From the NCBI RefSeq assembly GCF_022346995.1, contig NZ_JAKRNM010000001.1:1674001-1738000 (forward strand): a DNA stretch of 64,000 nt. The letters run 5' to 3'. The stretch comes from Paenibacillus sp. ACRRY. Lineage in GTDB: Bacteria; Bacillota; Bacilli; Paenibacillales; Paenibacillaceae. Made by a program: the position numbers and the translations under genes. Position 1 is the stretch's first letter; every line of letters begins with the position of its first letter. This document shows positions 8,969 to 17,733 of this stretch, piece after piece. The notes under the pieces were generated by a model. That model was not told where the DNA came from. It worked only from the letters and a program-made list of their open reading frames with translations, and did no database searches.

Positions 8969-9511
8969 TTAACGGGTTGTTGCATCATTCGACCGCCATA
9001 TGGATATACTTCCCCAAACATACAACATAGCACTCAAATAAAACAAAACATCAATCGTAAGCCAATCGATCAGCAGTCCACCGATAATCACGGCAAATCC
9101 TGATGCAGCTGATGTCCAGAAATGATAATTGCCAACCGCTTTGCCCCTTTTACCTGGCTCCGTATAGTCTGCAAGCAGCACCCGTTCACTCATTCGCTGC
9201 ATGGCATTGCATAGCCCCATGATTGCCTGCAGCAGCAATACCCATATATAGCTTGTAATCCACGGAAAAGCAACCATTGCGCCAGCCATGCCCAGTGAAC
9301 TCATCATGAGCCACCGTTTTGCATACGTGTCCAGCCGAGGGGCCAGCCACTGTGATGCGGCCGCTGAACTAATTGTAAAAACAGCAAAGGCAAGTCCATA
9401 TTTGGAAAAGCTGTTACCGAGATTTTTAAGAAACAACAAATAATAAGGATAAATCATACCCGAAGCAAGGGTAATCACGCTCTGTGATCGGACCAACCAT
9501 TTCATATTCAT
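8969..9511 (-). CDS. Half-size MFS-type membrane protein
   Basis: 180 residues with six predicted transmembrane helices, about half of a standard 12-helix MFS transporter. The RSQSVITLASGMIYPYYLLFL start and the GLCNAMQRMSERVLLADY loop look like MFS. There is no second half downstream, and the frame closes cleanly. It overlaps the upstream FAD oxidase gene by ATGA, so the two are probably translationally coupled. It may work as a dimer, or be a truncated relic kept in frame. Confidence 0.75.
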   Translation of the reverse strand: MNMKWLVRSQSVITLASGMIYPYYLLFLKNLGNSFSKYGLAFAVFTISSAAASQWLAPRLDTYAKRWLMMSSLGMAGAMVAFPWITSYIWVLLLQAIMGLCNAMQRMSERVLLADYTEPGKRGKAVGNYHFWTSAASGFAVIIGGLLIDWLTIDVLFYLSAMLYVWGSISIWRSNDATTR

Positions 9512-10953
9512 TTACCGTTCCCTCCGTATTGCTCCATAAAATAGTTCATGAATACATGTTCTGGATCATACTGTTCCTTCGCTGCAAAGAAATCATCCTT
9601 GTGAGCGTAGGCTTGATCGAATTGATCTGCTGTGGCATATGCCTCATAGGGCAAATAATAGGTACCTTTGAAGCGGATCACTGAATCTATGATCTTCTGC
9701 AAACTAGCCTTGAACTTACTCTGTTCTTCGTCTGACAGCGAGGCATGGAATAGGCATACCAGACCAAACATGTCCTGTGTCGCATAGGATAGAACAGCTT
9801 CATCGTCTTTTGGTACATAACGAACGGTTATGTTCAGCAGATCCAGTTTCTCTTGGGAAACGATATCCCCCATCTCCTCAACGAAAGCTGGAAAAGCATC
9901 CACAGGAATAAAATACTCCTGCAGCAAATCGTTAGTGCCGGGCTGATGATATTCCATAAACGCAGATGGAGAAGCCATCGCATTATTCCGGCTGATCTTC
10001 GTTCCGTCCTGTGAATCGAAATATCGCTGCTGCAGTTCCCAAAACCACTCTCTGCCCCAAACCGTTCCGCGATTAAGGTTAAATAGAATCTTGGCCGGCA
10101 GCACGCCCGGTTCACGGACAGACATTTTATTATAATCCTGAAGTGAGGCTTCTGCATCGATCGCATAATTAAGAGCATACATGTCGCTAAAATACCCTTC
10201 GCCCGGCTGAAGTGAAATACGGGCCAGATGCATCCGCATATCCGGATCGCCAAGTACATTATTACGGAAATACGTTGGATACGCTGCGGCCTGCACCCGG
10301 TCTACGTTAAGTTGATATAATTCATCGTCCGTCAACGTCAGCGTTACATCCAAAATCAGGCCAAAGAGTCCATATCCGCCTAATGCCAATGGAAATAGTT
10401 CCGAATTAGACGTACGGCTCACTTCCCGGATCTGCCCATCTGCAGTTAGGAGACGAAATGATTCCACACTCTGAATCAGTGATCCGTTGCGAAGCTCCCT
10501 CCCGTGGGCATTTACACTAATCGAACCTCCGACCGTAAAGATATTTTGAGACTGCATATTTTTGAGCGAAAGTCCATAAGGATTGATTGCTCGTTGCACA
10601 TCAGCCCATGTAGCTCCGGCCTGAACAGTTATTATTTTGGCTTCTGGCTGAATGTCTAGTACACGGTTATAGGAAGTCATATTAATAACGATGCCGTCCC
10701 GGTAATAAGTATGTCCGCCCTGACTATGACGTTGTCCTGCAATGGACACCGTCAGATGATTCTCCCTTGCATCCTTTAGCAGCTCTACAAGCTGCTGTTC
10801 CTGATGACCCTGTACGACTCGTTCCACTTTTACCGGGTGTAGGCGACTGTAGTCTGTAATGAGATATGGATTCTGATCTTCTCCTCCCGTTCTCCAATAC
10901 GTCCAAATACATAAAACGAAGAGCAGCAGGAGCACACCCATTTTTTTGAACAC
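9508..10953 (-). CDS. FAD-binding oxidoreductase, aldonolactone/sugar oxidase-like
   Basis: 481 residues. An N-terminal hydrophobic anchor (about 5-18) is followed by a PCMH-type FAD domain (about 45-225; SIAGQRHSQGG and IFTVGGSISVNAHGRE are typical FAD contacts). The C-terminal half resembles D-arabinono-lactone/gulonolactone oxidases, ending in DPEHVFMNYF. It probably oxidises a sugar lactone or alcohol at the outer face of the membrane. ATG follows AAGGAGG. It overlaps the half-MFS gene by 4 nt, suggesting a functional pair. Confidence 0.85.
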   Translation of the reverse strand: MFKKMGVLLLLFVLCIWTYWRTGGEDQNPYLITDYSRLHPVKVERVVQGHQEQQLVELLKDARENHLTVSIAGQRHSQGGHTYYRDGIVINMTSYNRVLDIQPEAKIITVQAGATWADVQRAINPYGLSLKNMQSQNIFTVGGSISVNAHGRELRNGSLIQSVESFRLLTADGQIREVSRTSNSELFPLALGGYGLFGLILDVTLTLTDDELYQLNVDRVQAAAYPTYFRNNVLGDPDMRMHLARISLQPGEGYFSDMYALNYAIDAEASLQDYNKMSVREPGVLPAKILFNLNRGTVWGREWFWELQQRYFDSQDGTKISRNNAMASPSAFMEYHQPGTNDLLQEYFIPVDAFPAFVEEMGDIVSQEKLDLLNITVRYVPKDDEAVLSYATQDMFGLVCLFHASLSDEEQSKFKASLQKIIDSVIRFKGTYYLPYEAYATADQFDQAYAHKDDFFAAKEQYDPEHVFMNYFMEQYGGNGK

Positions 10954-11078
10954 ATAACTACCTCCTTAACCCAAAACGTTTCAAACCTATTCCAGCGGTT
11001 AATCGTTTACATATACATTACAACGTTTGGAGATGTTAAGGAACACCCTAAACCTGATTGAATAAGGAGGATATATGT

Positions 11079-11270
11079 ATGAGTGAACCTAAAAAAGAAA
11101 AGAAAAACAAAAATCTTGAGCCCGGCGTTAACACTGTCCTTCATCCGGATCCCGACAATCCTGGCCCGACAGACATGATTGAGGATGCGGTTGGAGATAT
11201 CGTAGACAATATTTCTGGACATCCCAAAGACAAGTCTGCAGCAATCGAAAAAAATAACTCAAACCAATAG
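11079..11270 (+). CDS. Small hydrophilic protein of unknown function
   Basis: 63 residues from the ATG at 11079, 8 nt after AAGGAGG; a TTG at 11058 would place that ribosome binding site inside the gene. It is lysine-rich at the N-terminus, then acidic and Pro/Asp/Gly-rich (PDPDNPGPTDMIEDAVGDIVDNI). It is soluble with no membrane segment or Cys. Followed by a bidirectional terminator. I do not recognise a family. Confidence 0.65.
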   Translation: MSEPKKEKKNKNLEPGVNTVLHPDPDNPGPTDMIEDAVGDIVDNISGHPKDKSAAIEKNNSNQ

Positions 11271-11291
11271 AATTTCAATCGTAAGCCAATT

Positions 11292-11329
11292 AAAAAAGTC
11301 CTTCAACCTAAACAGGCTGGAGGACTTTT
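11292..11329. terminator. Bidirectional terminator between convergent genes
   Basis: AAAAGTCCT / AGGACTTTT arms with inner CC-GG pairs. It serves the small plus-strand gene and the minus-strand oxidoreductase. Confidence 0.85.
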
Positions 11330-11372
11330 CATGTGTCTATGAAAGGGAAACCTAGTCACGCTTTGCTTGTGT

Positions 11373-12302
11373 CTACAACTGCTTCACTTTGTTTTCCTTT
11401 TTAATCTTCTGTAACTCTTTGTGAATCCAGATGGCCGCTATGGAGCCTTCACCCATCGCTACCGTAGCTTGCTCCGCATGAAGTCCCAAATCCCCTGCAA
11501 TCCAAACATTCGGGGCAGCCTGCAAACTGCGACGATCGGCTTCAACATGTTTATTATCAGCGATAACCGCTCCAAGCTGCTCTGCAAGCTCGAAATGCAC
11601 CCGGTTGCCGCCAAAAGCAATAAATCCTCGTTCTGATTCATAGATCTGCCCATCTTCAGTCAGTACTCCTGTAATATGTCCGTCTTCTGTTTGTTGAACT
11701 TCCTGGACCGCAGCTTCAAGATAACGTACGCCTGCCTCCTTCATACTTCGGTGAAGCTCGGCAGAGATCGGTTTCTGTTCATGGTTGATATACAGAAGAT
11801 CATCAGTACGCTCGATCAGAATCATGGCCATATTGGCACCCGCTTCTCCTGAACCCAGCAGTATAGTGCGACGATCCTGAATTTCATAACCATCACAGTC
11901 CGGGCACACGTAAACTGATCTGCCCAGCGTTGGCCTGAGTCCCGGAATCGCAGGGAACCGATCGCTAAGCCCGGTTGCCAGCAGCACAGTCCTTGCTGAA
12001 TAGGATCTGCCGGAGGAACCCGTTAATTGAATCTGTTCTCCAACCCGTTCTGCTTGAATGATACGATCCTTTTCAAATGCAACTCCGGTTTTCTCGGCTT
12101 GCATTCTGCCTTTGGATCGCAATTCTTCACCTGACACACCCTCTGGAAATCCCAAAATATTATGATAGGTTCGGCACAGGGTTGACCTGCCTTCTCCAGC
12201 ATCCACCACCAGCACCTGATGCGAACTGTAACGTCCCAGCTGAATGGCAGCCTGAAGTCCTGCGAGCCCGCCACCTACGATGATGCAATCATACTCTCGC
12301 AA
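11373..12302 (-). CDS. Thioredoxin-reductase-like FAD/NAD(P) oxidoreductase
   Basis: 309 residues. An N-terminal FAD site (IIVGGGLAGLQAAIQLGRY), a central NAD(P) site (LLGSGEAGANMAM) and a C-terminal WIAGDLG FAD contact give the two-domain fold of thioredoxin reductase. The redox pair is CPDC in CPDCDGYE (about residues 139-145), rather than the CATC of housekeeping TrxB, as in TrxR-like oxidases and dithiol oxidases. The partner is unknown. The start is TTG at 12302, 9 nt after GGAGG. It is not next to a thioredoxin gene. Confidence 0.88.
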   Translation of the reverse strand: MREYDCIIVGGGLAGLQAAIQLGRYSSHQVLVVDAGEGRSTLCRTYHNILGFPEGVSGEELRSKGRMQAEKTGVAFEKDRIIQAERVGEQIQLTGSSGRSYSARTVLLATGLSDRFPAIPGLRPTLGRSVYVCPDCDGYEIQDRRTILLGSGEAGANMAMILIERTDDLLYINHEQKPISAELHRSMKEAGVRYLEAAVQEVQQTEDGHITGVLTEDGQIYESERGFIAFGGNRVHFELAEQLGAVIADNKHVEADRRSLQAAPNVWIAGDLGLHAEQATVAMGEGSIAAIWIHKELQKIKKENKVKQL

Positions 12303-12414
12303 CCTTCATCTCCTCCAGTCCATCCTTTTGTCTTGGTCTCTGTAGATCGCTTCCGATCCTTCTATACATTAAACCGCTCAATCAGACTCAAACGTCCTAG
12401 CTCTAGCTTGTACA

Positions 12415-12463
12415 AAAAATAAATAACCCAAACCGTCCGCATGGTTCACGGTCAGGTTTGGGT
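12415..12463 (-). terminator. Terminator after the SLH-GH18 gene
   Basis: ACCCAAACC / GGTTTGGGT arms (12426-12463), then TTATTTATTTTTTG on the minus strand. Confidence 0.85.
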
Positions 12464-12483
12464 CCCTTATTCCTTATATTTGA

Positions 12484-14115
12484 TTAAAATAGATATGATT
12501 CAAAACGGGAAGCGTTAGAAATGGCATTCCAGACATCCGCTGTTTCCCCGCCCATGTACCAATAAGCCAGCCCAGCTATCTTCCGGTCTGTACTCATTCT
12601 TACTTTGGCAGTTAAGGAGCGGCTCTCCTCTGCCCAGATGTATCTTGCCAAGCCGTTACTTGAATAACCAATAACATATTGCTCCAGACTTGCATTCCAC
12701 TGTCTCACAGAGCCCACAGCACGTGCCCGTGTTCCCTGCTCCGCAAGGGTAATATCCCATGAACCTGTTGCCGGGCTAGCCGATGACCAGTCTCTGGTGT
12801 AGAGCGGAAGCGCCAAAATAACTTTGGCACGCACAACGTCAGTAAGCATGGTATCCAGTGCTCTTTCTACCCAAGGAAGTGAGGCAACCGATCCAGCTAT
12901 AGGATCTCCATTCCAATGTTCTTCATATCCCATAAGAACCATGTAATCAGACACGGCGCCAAGCTTGGCATAATCGAATGCTTCGGTCCAGTCCGTACCC
13001 AGATCAGGAGATACATCCACCGAAACGACAGCACCAATCGTATGCAGCGAAGCCGCAAGCGACGTCACAAAAGCAGTCATGCCTGCCCGATCCGCTGGCA
13101 ATACGTTCTCAAAATCCACATTAATGCCATCCAGCTTGTATTTCTTCACAAATGCAGTAACCTGAGTGACGACCGACGTCCTGTTGGCTGAACTGGATAA
13201 CATCTGGTGCGTCATCGCAGCATCCGAACGATTGCCAAGCAGCGGCCAAACTTCCCGATTGGTAGACGTTGCCCATGTGAGCAGCGTAGAGTCTGTATGG
13301 TCTGTAATTTGCATGCTGCTGTTCAAAAAGAACCACCGGGGAACCAGTGTATTCACCTTGGATTGTTCAACCTGCTTCTTGAATTCCGCAGTAGTGGAGT
13401 TATACTGCCAGCCCAGTTGTATTCCCAAGGAATCAGCATTCCCAAGCTGCTGCGACCATTCTTTCTTTTGTAAAATGGCATCCAGCATCACGGCAGCTTC
13501 CTCGCGAGTCACCTGATCCTGTGGTCGGAATAACCCATCGCTACCACGCATCAGTCCGAGCTGATACACCTTCTGTACATAAGGCTTCGCCCATACGGAA
13601 ATATCCGATGCATCAGCATAAGTCGTAGACAAAAGTCCTGTTGATCCGGAAGTCTGTTTCAACATTCTCACGAGCAGGGCAGCCGCCTCTTCTCTCGTAA
13701 TCGATGCGTTTGGTTGAAAGGTTCCCTGCCCTTTCCCCTCCAGGATGGAAAGATTGGTCATTGCAGAAACATTGCCATAATACCATGCCGTAGTACTAGT
13801 ATCATTGTATGGACTAATATTATTTTTAACAGGTTTCAAGCCGAGCAATCGAACTGCAAAAGTCGCAAATTCAGCTCGTGTCACGGCCTTCTTGGGTTCA
13901 AACCTGGTTTCTGACGTTCCGGCAGCAATACCCTCGTTCACCAGATGAGTTATCGCATCTTTTGCATAACTGGTGCTAATATCCTGGAACTGCTGTTTTG
14001 CCGTTGCTGCTTCCACGGAAATGGGAAAGCCCGGTAACAGTGCTAGTATCAATAGAGCAACCAACAAGACTGTTGCCACTTGTCGACCAGCATGTTTCTT
14101 TATTCTATTGTTCAC
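12484..14115 (-). CDS. Cell-surface SLH-domain protein with GH18 chitinase-like domain
   Basis: 543 residues. A signal peptide (about 1-36) is followed by three S-layer homology motifs (about 40-220; FQDISTSYAKDAITHLVNEGIA, ITREEAAALLVRML, VTREEAAVMLDAIL) that bind pyruvylated wall polymer. A GH18 barrel covers about 235-540. The GH18 signature is present as LDGINVDFENV: the catalytic Glu is there, but the first Asp of DxDxE is Asn, as in some cortical-lytic and YaaH/YdhD-like members. It may cut peptidoglycan or chitin, or only bind it. The start is GTG at 14115 with GCGAGG inside a strong hairpin. Confidence 0.9.
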   Translation of the reverse strand: MNNRIKKHAGRQVATVLLVALLILALLPGFPISVEAATAKQQFQDISTSYAKDAITHLVNEGIAAGTSETRFEPKKAVTRAEFATFAVRLLGLKPVKNNISPYNDTSTTAWYYGNVSAMTNLSILEGKGQGTFQPNASITREEAAALLVRMLKQTSGSTGLLSTTYADASDISVWAKPYVQKVYQLGLMRGSDGLFRPQDQVTREEAAVMLDAILQKKEWSQQLGNADSLGIQLGWQYNSTTAEFKKQVEQSKVNTLVPRWFFLNSSMQITDHTDSTLLTWATSTNREVWPLLGNRSDAAMTHQMLSSSANRTSVVTQVTAFVKKYKLDGINVDFENVLPADRAGMTAFVTSLAASLHTIGAVVSVDVSPDLGTDWTEAFDYAKLGAVSDYMVLMGYEEHWNGDPIAGSVASLPWVERALDTMLTDVVRAKVILALPLYTRDWSSASPATGSWDITLAEQGTRARAVGSVRQWNASLEQYVIGYSSNGLARYIWAEESRSLTAKVRMSTDRKIAGLAYWYMGGETADVWNAISNASRFESYLF

Positions 14116-14177
14116 ATCAAAAAGCCTCGCTTCATTGGAGTACGATCTTACATCATCGTATCAAATTGAAGCGAGGC
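14115..14177 (-). terminator. Terminator/attenuator hairpin abutting the GH18 start codon
   Basis: Perfect 11-bp arms GCCTCGCTTCA / TGAAGCGAGGC (14124-14177) with an inner ACGAT/ATCGT stem, then TTTTTGAT and the GTG start. It probably ends the nitroreductase transcript. Its 3' arm also contains the only Shine-Dalgarno-like element (GCGAGG) of the next gene. Confidence 0.75.
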
Positions 14178-14219
14178 CGTATGTGTTTAAATGTTGGAAA
14201 TCTATTTAAAGCTTAATAC

Positions 14220-14822
14220 TTATTTGTGTACTTTTACACGCTCTTCAACCGGCTGGAATTCTTTCTCGCCTGGTGTAGCTGTTGGTTTACCAAATGGCAT
14301 CTGAGCGATCAGTCTCCAGTGCTCAGGAATATTCCATTCTTGTTTCACTTTCTCATCAATCAGTGGGTTGTAGTGCTGCAGTGAAGCGCCAAGACCTTCC
14401 TGCTCCAATGCTGTCCAGATTACGAGTTGCAGCATGCCGTTGGATTGATTAGCCCAGATCGGGAAATTATCCGCATAGGCTGCAAAGTTCTGTTGAAGTT
14501 GTGCAATCACATTGTTGTCTTCGAAGAACAATACTGTACCGTATCCGCTGCGGAATCCGGCCATTTTCTCAGCTGTGGATTTGAAGGCTTCTGCATCCCC
14601 AACTACTTCACGCAAGATTTCTTCAGTGTGGTTCCACAGTTTATCATGTTGTTCACCCAGCAAAACCACTGCACGGGAAGTTTGTGAGTTAAAAGAAGTT
14701 GGCGTATACTTTACCGCTTCCTCAACGATTTCTTGAATTTTCGCATCCGAGATCGTGGATTCCTTGCTGATTCCGTAATAGGATCTTCTGTTTTTCAACG
14801 CGTCAAAGAAAGATTTAGACAT
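14220..14822 (-). CDS. Nitroreductase-family NAD(P)H oxidoreductase (YdgI/YodC-like)
   Basis: 200 residues from the ATG at 14822 (MSKSFFDALKNRRSYYG), 7 nt after GTGGAGGCG. The N-terminal RRSYYGISKE segment and the EEAVKYTPTSFNSQTSRAVVL stretch are FMN-binding elements of the family; NQSNGMLQLVIWTALEQEGLGASLQHY is the dimer/FMN helix. It reduces quinones or nitro-compounds using FMN. Bacillus homologues of this class are induced by electrophiles through MarR/HxlR repressors, and a strong dyad covers the -10 region here. Confidence 0.9.
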   Translation of the reverse strand: MSKSFFDALKNRRSYYGISKESTISDAKIQEIVEEAVKYTPTSFNSQTSRAVVLLGEQHDKLWNHTEEILREVVGDAEAFKSTAEKMAGFRSGYGTVLFFEDNNVIAQLQQNFAAYADNFPIWANQSNGMLQLVIWTALEQEGLGASLQHYNPLIDEKVKQEWNIPEHWRLIAQMPFGKPTATPGEKEFQPVEERVKVHK

Positions 14823-14863
14823 AACGATTCGCCTCCACAATTGGTTTATTATTATATTTTTAA

Positions 14864-14905
14864 ACTAACATTAGTAACTATAATATAGTAACATACATTA
14901 GTCAA
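14864..14905 (-). promoter_or_regulatory. Nitroreductase promoter with overlapping operator dyads
   Basis: -35 TTGACT (14900-14905), 17-nt spacer, -10 TATAGT (14877-14882). A near-perfect 19-bp palindrome GTTACTATATTATAGTTAC (14874-14892, minus strand) covers the -10. A second perfect dyad ACTAA-CA-TTAGT (14864-14875) follows it. The layout suggests a MarR/HxlR-type repressor site. Confidence 0.65.
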
Positions 14906-14936
14906 CATACTATTATATCTTCACTAAATATACAAA

Positions 14937-15185
14937 TTAACCTTTATCGGTCTCCCGATAATCCGCACGGTACTTCTCTTCAGTCGAAGAGTTGCTCTTG
15001 GTCTGATCCTTATTTTTCTCTTCTTGCTGTTCCATATTCAGGTCCTCCAAGGGAATGGGGTCCACTGTCTGCTCTTCTTCAAACTGGTCAAGCAAACTTT
15101 CCTTCTCCGTGGGATATTGTTCGGGATTATCATGCGCATGCTCCTTATTCGATTCTTTATTCTGACCCGGAATTTGATTTTTCAT
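14937..15185 (-). CDS. Small hydrophilic acidic protein
   Basis: 82 residues, extremely polar and rich in Glu, Lys, Asn, Gln and Asp, with no hydrophobic segment. It is likely disordered (EEEQTVDPIPLEDLNMEQQEE). ATG follows AGGAGGCGTACAAG. I do not recognise a family; such proteins are common in Paenibacillus and are often stress-linked, but nothing here shows that. Confidence 0.6.
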   Translation of the reverse strand: MKNQIPGQNKESNKEHAHDNPEQYPTEKESLLDQFEEEQTVDPIPLEDLNMEQQEEKNKDQTKSNSSTEEKYRADYRETDKG

Positions 15186-15251
15186 TCTTGTACGCCTCCT
15201 CTGGTTTCATTACCCTTTCTTTACCTTTTCTGCATGTCTTCTAAACACAGC

Positions 15252-15281
15252 AAAAAGACCACCCTCAGGTTATGGGTGGCC
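15252..15281 (-). terminator. Terminator after the acyl-ACP thioesterase gene
   Basis: GGCCACCC / GGGTGGTC arms with a 9-nt loop and a TTTTT tail on the minus strand. The transcript may still read into the small acidic gene downstream. Confidence 0.8.
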
Positions 15282-15302
15282 TTTAATCTCAATATTCACT
15301 AT

Positions 15303-16058
15303 TTAAGCAACGACCTCTTCTAGGCTTAACTTTGCTTCAAAAATGATATTCTGCGCATCTGCTCCTGATCGTCCGCGAATCCAGATTACCCCATCCATCG
15401 CTTCCGTCCGTTCCACGACCAGTTCTTCCTGCATTCGAATTTCCCGGTGATATGATATCTGCATGTGTGTCAGACGAGCCGTAAGTTCTTCAGCAGTAAG
15501 TGCGTCACAGCATACATCGGCGTATCTGGCATTATTCATATGACCGTTGCTGTCCGTGCTGCTGTATCTAACGATTAGTCGATAGTCTTCCTGTGGTGCC
15601 AGTGCTGTAGGAAGCATCACTTTCTCCGGGGGTTCACCCAGCGATAATTCGGAATGTGACTTCACTTCAAAAGGCAGTGCCGTAGGTCTCAGAATCTTTC
15701 GTTTCTCGAGATCGACAAGCGCCCAGGAAGTCCGTGCCTCCGCGATATGATTCCCCTTTGTATCGGTAAGAACATAATCTCTCAGCCACATGACGCCTTT
15801 GTTGCCTTTATGCCAGGTCTGGAGACTCACTTCTTCCTCCAATCGAGCTTGGCGGAATATGGTCAAATCCGTCGTGAGTAACATCCACCCTAGCCCCTGA
15901 TCCAGCATTTCCGATACAGTAATACCCATCCGGGCCAGATCGCGGTCTGCTGCAAGCTGCATATGTTCCAGCAATGCGGAAGGCCGATATAATGACTTAT
16001 AGTCCGATTCGGATGATCCGATTCGGTACTGAAATGCATAAGGTAGTTCCGTTGTCAT
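15303..16058 (-). CDS. Acyl-ACP thioesterase (FatA/FatB-like, double hotdog)
   Basis: 251 residues, the bacterial length for this family. An N-terminal hotdog (about 1-130; SALLEHMQLAADRDLARMG, GWMLLTTDLTIFRQARLEEEV) and a C-terminal hotdog (about 155-245) are visible. TDSNGHMNNARYADVCCDAL is the typical N-x-H-x-N-N-x-x-Y active-site segment. It releases free fatty acids from acyl carrier protein in the cytoplasm. ATG is preceded by GGAGGC. No fatty-acid genes are adjacent. Confidence 0.9.
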   Translation of the reverse strand: MTTELPYAFQYRIGSSESDYKSLYRPSALLEHMQLAADRDLARMGITVSEMLDQGLGWMLLTTDLTIFRQARLEEEVSLQTWHKGNKGVMWLRDYVLTDTKGNHIAEARTSWALVDLEKRKILRPTALPFEVKSHSELSLGEPPEKVMLPTALAPQEDYRLIVRYSSTDSNGHMNNARYADVCCDALTAEELTARLTHMQISYHREIRMQEELVVERTEAMDGVIWIRGRSGADAQNIIFEAKLSLEEVVA

Positions 16059-16128
16059 TACGTTAAAGCCTCCTTCGATTTGTACCAGTTATACGTATTG
16101 ATAGGGGTTATATCATGCCGTCCCATCA

Positions 16129-16983
16129 CTAGGTCCGGTGTAAGCGAGTACGATAGAGATCAGGGGCACAGCCCACGTTTTGTTTGAATATTCGGCTAAA
16201 ATGTGACAAACGCTTAAACCCCGACAATCGACTTGCCTCAGTTACCGAAATATCAGGTTGAAACTGAAATAACAGTTTGGCCTGATTGATACGGCGGTCA
16301 TACAGATATTTAAATATGGTGCTGCCTGTCATTTCCTTGAACAACCCTGCCAAGTAAGGCTTGGATAAATGAAGCTCGCTCGCCAGATCATCCAGACCGA
16401 TATCCTGCATATAATGCGTATCTACATAACCCATGATGTGCTGGACGTGGCGCTCCTTATCCGATGAAGGACGATGATCCACCACGATACCATGGCAAAT
16501 GCCAGCCACAAAATATAACAAATCGCATAAACGTACTGTCATTCGTTCCTGTCTGAACTCGCCTGAATTCACAGATAGTTGATCCAGGTTCAGCAGCAGG
16601 GATTCAAATTCCCTACGGATGTCACCCGTCAGATTAATTCGGCAGTTTCGCAGCTCATCAAAAGGCATAAGTACCTCGCTGATTCGATCTGGATGAAGGC
16701 TGCTGCGAATAAGTGATGGATCAAAGTGCAATGTAGTGCGTTCATATAAACCGCCAGGTACCGGATGTGCCCGATGAAGCGTCATCCCATGCATTAGAAT
16801 CAGATCTCCTGGTTCCAGGCTGTACACACGGTCGCCTATAATATAAGTACACTCTCCGGCATGAAAATAATAGACCTCATAATGCGGATGAGAATGAAAT
16901 CCGTCAGACGCTCCGTTGTAAAAAGTGCGTGTTGAACGATAACTGTATTCCAGCGGTGCATTAAACTGATGCATACGTGTCAT
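16129..16983 (-). CDS. AraC-family regulator with N-terminal cupin
   Basis: 284 residues. A cupin-like sensor domain (about 20-95; HSHPHYEVYYFHAGE, LEPGDLILMHGMTLHRAHP) is joined to a C-terminal AraC double helix-turn-helix (about 185-282; LDDLASELHLSKPYLAGLFKEM and VTEASRLSGFKRLSHFSRIFK). It usually senses a sugar and activates a nearby operon, but no sugar operon is adjacent. The target is unknown. Confidence 0.9.
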   Translation of the reverse strand: MTRMHQFNAPLEYSYRSTRTFYNGASDGFHSHPHYEVYYFHAGECTYIIGDRVYSLEPGDLILMHGMTLHRAHPVPGGLYERTTLHFDPSLIRSSLHPDRISEVLMPFDELRNCRINLTGDIRREFESLLLNLDQLSVNSGEFRQERMTVRLCDLLYFVAGICHGIVVDHRPSSDKERHVQHIMGYVDTHYMQDIGLDDLASELHLSKPYLAGLFKEMTGSTIFKYLYDRRINQAKLLFQFQPDISVTEASRLSGFKRLSHFSRIFKQNVGCAPDLYRTRLHRT

Positions 16984-17027
16984 TTTGAGCGCCCCCTATG
17001 GGAGAGGTTTTCTTATCTAGCATAGAA

Positions 17028-17067
17028 GCCATGAACGTACCGTTGTTCACGGTTCAACTCATGGCCT
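17028..17067 (-). terminator. Possible terminator after the glutathione peroxidase gene
   Basis: GCCATGA / TCATGGC arms with an inner CCGT/ACGG stem (17028-17065). The tail is only weakly T-rich. Confidence 0.4.
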
Positions 17068-17084
17068 CTTCAAAATCTCTATAA

Positions 17085-17633
17085 TTACAACAATTGCTCA
17101 ATGCTGGCCTGAACTGCATCCATGGAATCCACAGGTTCGAAGCGTTTGACTACTTGCCCGTCGGCATTGATCAGAAACTTCGTGAAGTTCCACTTGATTG
17201 CATCTCCGTGCAGCCATTCAGGTGCCTTGTCCGCGACCATTAACTTCAACAGTTTGGCTTGCACATCGGACTCGTCAAATCCTGCGAACGGTCCTGATTT
17301 TTTCAGGAAGTCATACAGGGGATGTGCCGTATCGCCATTCACGTCCATTTTGGAGAACATGGGGAATTTCACACCATAATTAATCTGGCAGAACGAAGCC
17401 GCATCTTCACTGCTTCCGGGCTCCTGTTCAGCAAACTGATTACATGGAAAACCGATAACCTGAAGACCTTGATCCTTATACTTATCGTACAGCTTCTGAA
17501 TATCATCGAATTGATGTGTATATTTGCATTTGCTTGCTGTATTCACAATCAGCACGGGCTTTCCTTCATATTGATAGAGCGGGAATCGTTCTCCGCTAGT
17601 TTTGGTAACTGTAAAATCGTAGATTGTTGCCAT
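17085..17633 (-). CDS. Glutathione peroxidase family thiol peroxidase
   Basis: 182 residues from the ATG at 17633 (MATIYDF), 10 nt after GAGGTG. It reduces hydroperoxides through a cysteine, with thioredoxin as the likely electron donor since Bacillota use bacillithiol rather than glutathione. NTASKCKYTHQ carries the peroxidatic Cys (about residue 36), FPCNQF the conserved second Cys motif, and KWNFTKFLI the Trp/Asn of the catalytic tetrad. The length is slightly above the usual 160, from an insertion (LLKLMVADKAPEWLHGD). Confidence 0.92.
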   Translation of the reverse strand: MATIYDFTVTKTSGERFPLYQYEGKPVLIVNTASKCKYTHQFDDIQKLYDKYKDQGLQVIGFPCNQFAEQEPGSSEDAASFCQINYGVKFPMFSKMDVNGDTAHPLYDFLKKSGPFAGFDESDVQAKLLKLMVADKAPEWLHGDAIKWNFTKFLINADGQVVKRFEPVDSMDAVQASIEQLL

Positions 17634-17733
17634 AAGTTCGGTGCACCTCATTGTTATGTAGTATGTAGAATGATACGTGTCCTCTATTATATACGAAATG
17701 ATCTCTGCTGTATTAAAAAAAGTATGGACATCC

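Noticed and set aside
10973..10986. cre-like sequence TGAAACGTTTTGGG before the FAD oxidase
   Set aside because: The 3' half of the consensus is missing.
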